A DNA stretch of 64,000 bases from Ligustrum vulgare. Its lineage: Eukaryota; Streptophyta; Magnoliopsida; Lamiales; Oleaceae. The stretch's first letter is position 1. Each line of letters begins with the position of its first letter. Both the position numbers and the translations under genes were made by a program. The notes beneath the pieces are model-generated. The model searched no databases. It saw nothing but the letters and a program-made list of their open reading frames with translations, and was not told the origin of the DNA. The stretch covers positions 29,175,932 to 29,239,931 of the forward strand of contig OY743183.1 of NCBI GenBank assembly GCA_963555705.1, in the 5' to 3' direction. This document shows positions 44,352-54,707 of the stretch, piece after piece.

Positions 44352-46535
44352 CGACCGGGAATTTTAAATTCTTTATAAAATATTTAGAACTCTAAGTGCG
44401 CGTCGCTACGGCTTTTCCATTTAATTTAAAGGAGTATTCGTCTAGCCAATTAAGTGAAATTAAACTTATTTAAAGACTTAGTCTAATTTCAATTTTATCA
44501 AAAATATTTTAATATCACAGTTTATTTTCAAAAGTCCAAGTATTAATTTTATTAAGTCCCAATTTGAAATATTTTAGTCCAATCCAATTTATCGAGTCCA
44601 AATGTTTTTTTTGTTGTTACCAATCATTCAGGCCCATTTAAAAACCCAATAAGTCATCTTTTGACCCAACCTATTCACCAGCTTCTTCCTCCCCAAGTTT
44701 TCCTTACGATATCGATACTCGTTTCTAAAATTTTTACAAGATTTCCATAAACCAAGATTTTGACCTAAGCTACCATGTTTAACACCTAAATCAACTATTA
44801 ATTTAATCCCCCAACTTCATTAGCGAAACCTACGCAACCGCCTCCAGAAAAGTAGTGAGTTCTCTCAATTTCTACCATAGTTGAAGCTAGGTGTCTGCGT
44901 TCATCACCATGCCAAACCACCAAACCCAAAACATCACCTCCAACCAAGCGACTGCTGACCCATCTCTGTCTCACCCGAAACCTTCATCATCGAGCATCAC
45001 CACCGCCACCATCTACTGCCTATACCCAGCCCCAATCGTGCACCAAAAACAACCAAAAATCCGAGCCCAAACCCTTCCACCACCCAATCAACCGCCACCT
45101 GCAACATCACCGTAATGTTGAACCACCAGCCACCACCAATCCAACACCCCGAGCCAGACACAAGATCACCACCACCAGTCGCCACAACCAAACGCCCCAA
45201 CCACACACGGCCAACCACTCGCACGACGGCGTCACCGTGCCCAACCACAAATCCAAACCAAATCCCCAAAAATCAAACCCAAAACCGAATTTTAAACAAT
45301 ACTATAACTTACCTCCGCCGCACCGGGGTTTCCTTCGCTGGACAGCCATGAAATCGATCCCCATAGCCTCGGATACCTCCATGTTTCGCAGCCAAAACGA
45401 CCCCAAAAAAAAAATCTCTTCCCTCCACACATTCACATGCCCACACCGCCACCCTGCACGGCGGCCCCAGCGCCGGAACGGAGAGGCGGAACCCTCCTTG
45501 CCGTCGCCCGCGACCTCGCTGTCCCTCCCTCTCGCAACTCCCTGCCCCTCTCTCTCTCTTGGCTGAATTGAGAAAGAGAGAGAAATAAAAACGTTTTTAT
45601 AAAAAAAGGTTTTCAAATACCCGTTTCAGCCCCTACAGTTTGATAAACATCCGTTTCAACCCCCCCAGTTTGATAAATATCTGTTTCAGCCCCACAGTTT
45701 TATAAATAACAAATCAGCCCTTATTTTTGTAAAAGTATACTGCAGTCCCTAAATTTTATTTTCAAATTTCATTTAGATCATTTTATTTTATTTTTAGTTA
45801 CTTTAAATTCAAGTTTCAAAAATACTAATTTAAGTAATTTTTCTTGGCTAGACGAATCATTTGGAGAATTAAGAGATTGACGTACTTCCCGCTCCAATTT
45901 TTGAGAACTTGTAACGTTAAAGGTAGACTCGCCCCCACTAATTGATTTATATTATAATTGCATGTGATTATGTGGATTTGTGTGATTTTATATGCTTTAT
46001 TGCATGAGAAAAGAAAAGAATATCTCGTATGAGATAATTTGAGAATTTATGTTATGCACGTCATAACTTATCTGCTAGCATGATTTAAGAAAAGAATGTT
46101 TCATTTGTGTTCACTATGTGATGCCTATGAATAAGAAAAGAATATCACTACATTATTTGCATGATTACTTGTCCAATTATCTTGTAGATTAATTATTGGA
46201 GTTGAGTCTACTGAGTATTTCATTTTGAAATGCTCAACCCGTTGTTTTAACAAATTTGCAGATTTCGGTGACGGAGGCGAGTGATGGGCAATGGCGAAGA
46301 ATATAATTTGGATATCATTTTTTGAAAGTCGTGGATTTCGAAATAAACAATTTCATTTTATCAAGAATTTTCATTTTAAATAAGTTTGTAAGAATTATTC
46401 TATTTAATTTGGAATTATCGCTAAACTTTGATTTATTAAATGTGATATTTAATATTTAGTCATTTTCCGCAATAAAGTTTATTCCAGAATTTAGAAAAGT
46501 GACGTTCCGGGCTCCACGGAACTCGGGGCGTTACC
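44347..46535 (+). repeat. Family A 3' LTR
   Basis: Same length as the 5' LTR. The polypurine-like TTTTAAGGTGGTAGGGT ends directly before it. The pol stop codon (44,351) lies inside its first bases. Confidence 0.95.
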
Positions 46536-46540
46536 AATAT

Positions 46541-47042
46541 TTCAGGTGATGAAAGCTAGATGAGACGAGGAGAGCACTTGGTGACAGACTCAGGCTATAC
46601 CTACCTTCAATTTTTGAAAATAAAGTTAAATTTATAATTTATTTAAGTTTCTCATTAAATATTCCTTCATTTATTATTGTTAATGGTTTGATTAAAATTA
46701 GTTTTGAATAAGTATTGGTGTAGTATTTCAGGTTAAATTACCTCTTATTTCAATTGCTAAAGTTTATTTACTTGGAATGAAATTGTTGTGGAGTTTGGGA
46801 CTTATTGAATGGTTTTGATGATGTTTGGGATTGAATGAGTTGAGATGTATGCTTTAAAATAGTTTTGATGTCCCTCTACAGGTTGGCTATGTCCAATTTA
46901 TAGAGGAGACTCTGCCGAAACTTTTGTAAAACTTTACAATTGAAAATGAAAATGTTTGAGGTTTTAAATGATTTCTTTTCCGCATTTAAGTAAAGAAAAG
47001 TTAGTAAGCCTAGGTTTAAGATTTTGAACTTAGGGTGTTACA
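46541..47042 (+). repeat. Family B 5' LTR, second part
   Basis: Matches 56,972-57,472 of the 3' LTR. Relative to that LTR, 483 bp (56,484-56,966) are missing between the two parts, including the 50-bp tandem array. Confidence 0.85.
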
Positions 47043-47047
47043 TTTTG

Positions 47048-47059
47048 TGGTATCAAAGC
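47048..47059 (+). other. Family B primer-binding site
   Basis: TGGTATCAAAGC, one base from the initiator-Met type TGGTATCAGAGC, five bases after the LTR. Confidence 0.85.
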
Positions 47060-47389
47060 TAAGAGTTTTAAAAGCGATTCTGTAGACTTTAAAATATTTA
47101 CTTGAAAATGTTCGGGTACTGAGTCATACCACAAGTGTATCTTCCTCGATCATCTGGTAAGTTAATTTTTGCTTAAATTATCAAATGTTATTTGATGTTT
47201 CAAGTATTGTAAATTCTTGCATGTTAATATGTAATGTTGTAAATTGAAAGGTGAAGAATGTTTTAGTGAATATGACGAGTATATCCTTGTTATGTAAATG
47301 AGAATGTGAGAAGGCAATCGTTATTATAAATTTAAGTGGTGTTTATTAGTTCTTTATGTTAAATAAGAAGTGATTATGAATAATATACC

Positions 47390-47880
47390 GGCAAGAGAGC
47401 ATGCAATGTCCAAATAGGAAGCAGAGAAGGACTAGACATTTGAGGGAGGACTTAAACCTCAAATCAAACAGGTTGTAGTTCCTTTTGAATTCACCACTTA
47501 CCGAAATGTAATCAACAAAGCTCTTTTGGTGTAAATGGCACTAGTCATGAATAGAGAAGAGAATCGAACCCAATCTTCTAGCCAGAAGTTCAAGGGTACA
47601 AATCCAAAGTGAAGGAATAACGGTTAGAAAAGGTGAAATGATCAGGGAAATAAGAATCATCACTGACCAACCAAACAAGCAACAAGTAATAGCCTGCCCG
47701 AAGTGTGGCAAGAGACATCTTGGCGAGTGTCTTCACGGAAAAAGGGGGATGCTTTAGGTGTGGGAAACCTGGACATGTGCAAATGAGTTTAAGGGCGTTT
47801 GCCACAACTTCGGAAAGTCGGGGAATATAGTTAGGGATTACGGAGATAAAATGAAGACTACTCAAGCATGAGTCTATACA
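47390..47880 (+). pseudogene. Family B gag remnant
   Basis: Frames with 'KPNSKQQVIACPKCGKRHLGEC'-like sequence at about 47,690-47,740 and a corrupted zinc knuckle (CGKPGHV) at about 47,758-47,785 correspond to the C-terminal part of gag in family A (40,610-40,715). The N-terminal half of gag is largely deleted. Confidence 0.65.
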
Positions 47881-47899
47881 ATGTCTAAGGAGGAAGCCA

Positions 47900-48290
47900 A
47901 AGATACATCAACCGTGGTGTCAGTCCCGCATTTACTGAGAGACTGAAGCATCCATCTCCATAACTGGAGACCAAGTTTTGATTGTCTACACCATTCAGAG
48001 AATTATTGAACTCGAGTTATGCATTGAACAATTCCCTGATCGTGGTGAATGAGAAGGAGTGGATGATAGATCTCTTAACACCGAATATCTACGATATTGG
48101 TATCATACCAGGAGTGGAATAGTTATTACAGTATAAGTCTTCAATCAACGGTCACGATAAAGTGGTGATTGAACTCCCAAACGAACCCCTTCTTGCTTTA
48201 TTGGAGTTAAGGTGAAACCTTCTATTCCAATTATGTCTACGATAAAGGCTCGTCAGTGGATAGAATAAGGTTGTAAAGCCTACTTGGCTG
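47900..48290 (+). pseudogene. Family B protease remnant
   Basis: Decayed coding sequence between the gag zinc knuckle and the RT, where the family A protease lies. 'SITGDQVLIVYT'-like and other short blocks remain in shifting frames. The active-site DSG is not recognisable. Confidence 0.4.
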
Positions 48291-48297
48291 GCAGTAA

Positions 48298-49060
48298 TTG
48301 AGGTTACTAAGACAGTCGACAAACCTCTCTCTCGAACAAACTACGATCGTTCGAGAATATCAAGACGTGTTTTCGGGAGATCTATATGATCTACCACCTG
48401 AAAGAGAGATTGACTTTGCTATCGATTTAGTGCCTGGAACACCTCCAATATCTAAGGCTCTGTATCGGATGACTCCTACTGAACTTCAAAGAGCTCAAGG
48501 ATCAGCCACAACATCTCATGGATAAGAAGTTTTGTTCGACCTAGATTTTCATCATGAGGTGCTCTTGTGCTATTCGTAAAGAAGAAAGATAGTTCTATAA
48601 GACTTTGCATATATTACGTAGAGTTAGACAAGGTGACCATAAAGAATAAATATCCATTGCAACAAATTGATGATCTGTTTCATTAGCTTCAAGTTGCAAT
48701 GTATTTTTCTAAGATTGATCAGGGATCTGGTTACAATCAGTTGAGGATCAAAGAAGAAGACATTCGAAAGACAACTTTCCATACTAGATATGGGCATTAT
48801 GAGTTCTTAGTGATGCTGGTTGGGTTAACGAATGCTCTTACGGAATTTATGAACTTATTGCATCGATTCTTTAAGGAATATCTGGATCAATTTGTCATAG
48901 TCTTCATTGATGGCATAGTGATCTATTCGAGGTCCGAAGAAGAACGTGAAAGGCATTTGAGAATCATACTGCAGAAATTTAAAGAAGAGAAATTTTCTGC
49001 TAAGTTTAAGAAGTGTAAGTTCTGACTGGATAGAGTGCCATTCTTGGGGCATATCATATA
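48298..49060 (+). pseudogene. Family B reverse transcriptase remnant
   Basis: Aligns with family A 41,380-42,130. The catalytic box reads FIDG (FIDD expected) near 48,903-48,915, so the second Asp is lost. Stops and shifts occur near 48,522, 48,685 and 49,022. Confidence 0.8.
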
Positions 49061-49700
49061 AAGGAAAGGTATTGAGATTAACCCGAGTAGAATTGAGTTC
49101 AAAATTGGCCTACGCCCTCTAATATTAAGGAAGTCAGTAGTTTCCTTGGATTAGCGAGTTACTATTGAAGATTTGTGGAAGGAGTATCCAAGATTACCTC
49201 ACCTTTGACTAAGTTAACTAGAAAGGATACCAAATTTCAGTGGAGCTCGGATTGTAAACAAAGCTTTGAAGAGTTAAAGACACGGTTGACAACTGCGCTC
49301 ATTTTAACCATTCCACATGGTAATGAAGGGTTGGTCATTTACAGTGATGCTTCATTAAAAAGGGCTCAGTTGTATGCTTATGCAACATGATAAGGTAATT
49401 GCCTACACTTCAAGGTAACTGAAGGAGTATGAGAAGAATTACCCAATTCATGATCTCGAGTTGGCAGTTGTTGTATTTGCATTACAGATATGGAGGCACT
49501 ATCTGTACGAGGTTAGATGTGAGATCTACACTGATCATAGAAGCCTCAAATACTTCTTCACTCAGAAAGAACTGAACATGAGATAGCGCAGATGGTTGGA
49601 ACTTGTCAAGGATTATGATTGTGTCATTAATTATCATCCTGGCAAGGCTAATGCAGTAGCTGATGCACTTAGCAGAAAAAGTCATGGAACAATAAATGCC
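49061..49700 (+). pseudogene. Family B RNase H remnant
   Basis: 'FSSDCKQSFEELK'-like connection, 'VIYSDASLK' (49,338-49,365), '[14 protein letters not shown]' (49,519-49,561) and 'ADALSRKSH' near 49,660 are visible. There is a frameshift near 49,365 and a stop at 49,583. Confidence 0.75.
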
Positions 49701-50940
49701 ATACAAGTTGTTCAAAGACAACTACTGATTGATATCCAAGGGTTGGAGTTGGAGATAGTCCCAAATGGCAAGTTGGGTTATCTTGCCAATATGACTTTAG
49801 AACCGACATTGTTGGAGAAAATCAAGGCGCTTCAGTTATGGGACCCCAAAACTTCTAAAGTTCGCACTGAGGTAATTGAGGGAAAATGGATTGACTTCAT
49901 TATAACTACAGATGGTGCCCTTCGGCATGGTAATAGATTGGTAGCCCCTAATAATAAGGAATTGAATCAAGCAATTATGAAGGAAGCTCATAACACTCCT
50001 TACTCGATTCACCCTAGGAGTACTAAGATGGCTCGGGACTTGAGGAAACATTTCTGGTAGACTGGAATGAGGCGGGATGTGGCAGAGTATGTTCAGCATT
50101 GTCTCACTTGTCAGCAAGTTAAGGCTGAGCATCAACGTCCTTCTGGCCTATTGCAACCCCTTATGATTCCGGAGTGGAAGTGGGAACGAGTAAGTATGGA
50201 CTTTGTTGTTGGCTTACCTAAGACAAAGAAGGGCTATAATTCTATATGGGTGATCGTTGATCGTCTTACTAAGTCAGCACACTTTCTACCGGTAAAGACC
50301 ACTTATAATATGGAGAAGTATGCGGAGTTATATGTAATAGAGATTGTGAGACTTCATGGAATCCCCTTATCCATTGTGTCCGATCGGGACCCACAATTTA
50401 CTTCTTCATTTTGGAAGAGTCTACATAAGGCCATGGGTACTCAATTGAAATTCAGTACCGCCTTCCACCCAAAAACGTATGGACAGTTAGAGAGAACCAT
50501 TCAAATCCTTGAAGACATGTTGAGAGCTTGCATTATTGATTTTCCAGGAACTTGGGACGAATTCCTTCCATTGGTCGTGTTCTCCTATAACAATAGTTAT
50601 CAAACTTCTATTCGCATGGCCCCATATGAGGCACTATACGGGAGGAAATGTAGATCGCCAATTCATTGGGATGAAGTCGGAGAAAAAAAAATTTTGGGTC
50701 CAGAAATAGTATAACAAATAGCAGAAGTTGTTGAAAAGATTCGTCAACGAATGGAAACTGCACAGAGTAGACAGAAAAGCTATGCGGACAGAAGAAGAAA
50801 ATCCTTGGAATTTGCCACAGGAGATATGATCTTTTTGAAGGTAGCTCCGATGAAAGGAGTTATGAGGTTCGAGAAGAATGGCAAGTTGGGTCCGCAATTT
50901 GTTGGCCCCTTTGAAATACTAGAAAGGGTGGGTGACCTAG
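49596..50940 (+). pseudogene. Family B integrase remnant
   Basis: Zinc-binding region (49,980-50,120) with a stop at 50,058, then a long open piece 50,067-50,714 with MDF, SDRDPQF and an 'LERT' box, so the D-D-E residues are still readable. 'HPKTYGQ' replaces HPQTDGQ. A stop at 50,712 precedes the GPF tail, which is cut at 50,940 by the solo LTR. The tail and chromodomain continue at 54,364. Confidence 0.85.
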
Positions 50941-51483
50941 TGTAGAGCCCCGAGTTCCGTATACCCGGTTCACTACGTCATTTTCTGTCTAAATTTTTCG
51001 AATAATATTTTTGCGGAAGAAATAATTGAAATTCATTTTTGGCAACATTAAATAAACTGTAATGGCCGATAAAATTGAAAACATTTATGAAACCATTTGA
51101 AATAGTAAATCGAACCATTAATTTTGTAAAGAAATTGACAATGTCATAATTTCTCAAATAAATAAACTTCTCTAAATTATTCGATGTTTGGAAAATACGG
51201 AAATCATTAACGTCAAACTTTCAACCGTTTAACGATTATTGCCACCATCATTCATCGCTCGCCACCGTCTCCGAAATCTGCAAAACTGTTAAAAAGTAGG
51301 GTGAGTATTTCATGGGGGAAATACTCAGTAGACTCATCGCAAATTAATTAATTTATAAGATGATTAAACACATAAATCCCGGCTCTTAATAAAACGGGCA
51401 TAGATAGGGCTTCTTTATAAAACGGCTCTTGATAAAACTCATATTGTGCATTACAGCACGGGACATATTTTGAAAATCATAGG

Positions 51484-51596
51484 CTCTTTGAAAACAGTTC
51501 TTTGAAAACAGTTCTTTGAAAACAGCTCTTTGAAAACATCTCTTTGAAAACAGCTCTTTGAAAATAGCTATTTGAAAACAGCTCTTTGAAAACCAT
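51484..51596. repeat. 14-bp minisatellite
   Basis: Eight units of (C/T)TCTTTGAAAACAG with few changes, inside the antisense solo LTR. Confidence 0.85.
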
Positions 51597-51639
51597 ATAC
51601 TTATAAAACACATTTTAATTATGCCAAGCATAATTTTCT

Positions 51640-52420
51640 TTTGAAAGCATAAGGATCATTTTCATCATAACATAGGATAGGATCGAAATCCTCATAAACA
51701 TAAGAATTTTACCGAACTTCGGTGGCAAGAATTCTTATGCAGTAAGTATACCAGGCATAATTTTTGAAATTCATAGGGATCATTTGCATCATAACATAGG
51801 ATAGGATCGAAATCCTCATAAACATATGGAGACAAGAATTTTACCGAACTTAGGTGGCAAATCCTCATAAACATATGGAACATAGGAATTTTACCGAACT
51901 TAGGTGGCAAATCCTCATAAACATATGGAGACACAAGAATTTTACCGAACTTAGGTGGCAAGAATTCTTATGTAGTAAAATCATAGTAACAGTAAGATCA
52001 CAGTAAGTATACCAAGCATAATTTTTTTTGAAATTCATAGGGATCATTTCCATCATAACATAGGATAGGATCGAAATCCTCATAAACATATGGAGACAAG
52101 AATTTTACCGAACTTAGGTGGCAAATCCTCATAAACATATGGAAACATAGGAATTTTACCGAACTTAGGTGGCAAATCCTCATAAACATATAGCAATGAT
52201 CCAAAAAAACATTTTCGTGAAGCATAGGGTATACTTACTTTTCGTAAAAACATAAAGTATATTTTCTTTTCATAAAAACATAAGGTATATTTACCTTTCA
52301 TAAAAACACACTTAAAAATATAAGGTATATTTACCTTTCATAAAAATATACTTAAAAATATAAGGTATATTTACCTTTCATAAAAACATACTTACTTTTC
52401 ATAAAAATTGACTTTCACAA
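51640..52420. repeat. Multiplied segment and TAAAAACATA array in solo LTR
   Basis: A segment with AATTTTACCGAACTTAGGTGG and CCTCATAAACATATGG occurs about five times between 51,700 and 52,190, interleaved with three copies of GATCATTT(C/G)CATCATAACATAGG. It is present once, inverted, in the LTR at 10,950-11,060. The array continues to about 52,420 with CATAAAAACATA units. Confidence 0.8.
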
Positions 52421-54363
52421 GTCACATGACATTTATATGAAATCATAATTTAAATCAATTAATAAGTGCGAGTCTAACTCAAATCCGACGAGTGCAAAGT
52501 TGAGCGGGAATGACTTCAATTTCTTTAAATTCTCCGTACGCTTCGTCTTAGCCAATAAGTCACTTTAGTCTATCGAATATATAGTTCAAAATGATAAATT
52601 ATAATTTGAGGACTAAAATTGATGTTTTGAAAGTTAAGGGACTAAAATGAATACTTTTAAAAGTTGAAGGACTAAAATAATCACTTTTGAAAGATGAGGG
52701 ACCAAATTGGATATTTTGAAAGTTGAGGGACTAAAATGAATACTTTTAAAACTTGGGCTTAAAATCAAATTAATAAAATCAGCAGGGACTGAAATGATAA
52801 GTTTGAAGCTAAAAGGGGTGGAAAACTCATTTAAAACTTAAGGGCTGAAATTGATAAGTTTAAAAGCTGAAAGGACTGAAATAAAACCTTTTTTAAAACA
52901 TAGGGACTGATTTGAAATAACTTTAAAACTTCAGGGACTGACGCGCAAATTTTGAAAGTTATTAAAATCAGATTTTTATCTTCTCTCTCTATTTTCGCAA
53001 ATCAGAGAGAGAGAGAGAGTTAGGACGAGAGCAGAGACGGGCGAGAGGCGATTCAAGCCAAAATCCGACCTTCAGCCGGTGACTCGCCGGCGCACACCGG
53101 CGTAGGGTGCGGCGACTGGTGTCGGTCAGAGTAAGATTCAGATTGGAGGGCTTTGATGCGAGATTGGCGCAGAATCAAAGTGCAACCGAAACTCAAATTT
53201 CGAACTTAGGGCTGTGATCTTACGGCGGTGATTGAGGTAAGTGTCGGGGTTTATCTATTACTGGTTTGGGTTTTGATTTTGGATGATTGATTTGGGTTGA
53301 TTTGTTTCAAAACCGAGGTCTGGGATTGGATTGAAGCTGCGATTGTGATGATTCTGACTGCAGGGGTTGATGGGTTGCGATGGTGGTCGTGACTGAGTAC
53401 TGCAGTGGTTCAATGGTGCAGTGGTTATGTAATTGGGGTGATGCAGCCAATGTTTTGGATTGTGATGTTGCAGAGAAGCTGGTGAATTTGATCTGAATGA
53501 GGCAGTGGTGGATTGGAATTGATGAAGATGATTAAATTGATGTCTAAGTTTGATTAGAATAGGGCAGTGGTGGTGATGCAGATGAATGCTAAGTTGATAG
53601 CTGGAGATAGAGGTGAATTTATTGTGTTTCTTGCATGTCGTGACTTGGTACTGGTTAGGAATTAAAGAAGAAAGTAGTGGAGAATTTGGTTGGATGGGAA
53701 TTAGGTGTAAAGTGTTAGAATAAAAATGATTAGGTTTAGTGGAAGGAAAAGAAAATGTTTAGGGAATTTTTGTGATGGTTGTATAATGAGTGCAGACAGG
53801 TTGTGTGATGGAAATGAAGCCGTGGAGTTTGCATGTGGAATATTTGAGTTGGATGGTTTTGTAAAAAAAATAAAATGGTGGAGAACATCATAATTGAAGG
53901 GGAATAATTGAGTGGATTTCATCATAATCATGATGATGGAGGAGGAGCAAAACATGTAGAATAAATTTTTGATTATGATAAGAATTGGACTAACTTTGAT
54001 TCGGAATTGTATTAAAAATTGATATATTTTTGGACTGAAAAATACATTTGAGAATAAATAAATTTTAAAATAAAATTGAAATACGTATTTGGACTTGAAA
54101 TAATTTGAATAAGGATCATTGGGATATTTTAATAAATTTGGAATTCAAAATGATTTTGAAAATAATACTTTGAATAAATAATTAAAATAACATAATTTTA
54201 GAAATTCGGATTTTAATTTAAAATCGAACAAATTCGATATTTCTTGACTTGGCTAGACGAATCCGTCGCGGCGTTAACTTCAAATAATGAGTGAAATAGT
54301 AGCGACACAATTTTCTAAATATTAAAATAATTATTAATTGCGTAAAAATTCTGGGTCGCTACA

Positions 54364-54670
54364 CCTAGCTTACCGGGTTGCATTACCACCAGCATTATCC
54401 GATGTTCACAACGTGTTTCATGTCTCGATGTTGAGGAAGTACATTTCGGATCCCTCTCATATTCTCAGCTATGAGTCATTGGATCTTCTTGAGGATCTAA
54501 CTTATGAGGAAGCACCTGTGAGGATCCTAATGAAGGAAGATAAAGAACTTAGGAGAAAGAAGATAACGCTAGTTAAAGTTCTTTGGAGGAATCACGCGGT
54601 AGAAGAGGCCACTTGGGAACGCGAGAGCGAAATGCGTGCCAAGTATCCTCACCTTTTTGGTAAGTTTTAA
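54364..54670 (+). pseudogene. Family B integrase tail and chromodomain
   Basis: Open from the duplication to a stop at 54,668. It shows 'AYRVALPPALSDVHNVFHV' followed by a chromodomain with 'LVKVLWRNH' and 'EEATWERE', matching the family A C-terminus. The PPT-like GAGGACGAAATTTATTTTTAGAGGG follows before the 3' LTR. Confidence 0.85.
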
Positions 54671-54707
54671 TTTCGAGGACGAAATTTATTTTTAGAGGGT
54701 AAGGAAT

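Larger units (their letters stand above)
36506..46535 (+). mobile_element. Family A: complete young Tekay-type Ty3/gypsy retrotransposon
   Basis: 10,030 bp. Two 2,189-bp LTRs (36,506-38,694 and 44,347-46,535) start TGTAGCGACC and end GGGCGTTACA (last base C in the 3' copy). A perfect AATAT duplication flanks it. A PBS, a 149-codon ORF, gag, pol with all domains in intact frame, and a chromodomain lie between. I count about 18 LTR differences by eye (about 0.8%). At a grass-calibrated 1.3e-8 per site per year that would be roughly 0.3 million years, as an order of magnitude only. It is the only element here with intact retroviral-type coding capacity, so it is potentially autonomous. Confidence 0.95.
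50941..54363 (-). mobile_element. Solo LTR in antisense inside family B pol
   Basis: 3,423 bp. In plus orientation it starts TGTAGAGCCCCG and ends GGTCGCTACA. The reverse complement starts TGTAGCGACCCAGAATTTTTACGC, like the LTR of the LOG-carrying element (9,242). Flanked by the perfect duplication CCTAG (50,936-50,940 and 54,364-54,368). Removing it with one duplication copy makes the integrase tail continue in frame. Contains a 14-bp minisatellite, a multiplied 100-170-bp segment, the TCAGTCCCT-type phrases and a GA-rich tract. Confidence 0.9.

Noticed and set aside
53100..53960. Possible gene in the GT-rich part of the antisense solo LTR
   Set aside because: It corresponds to the CA/CT-rich tract of related LTRs in reverse; no domain and no intact frame.
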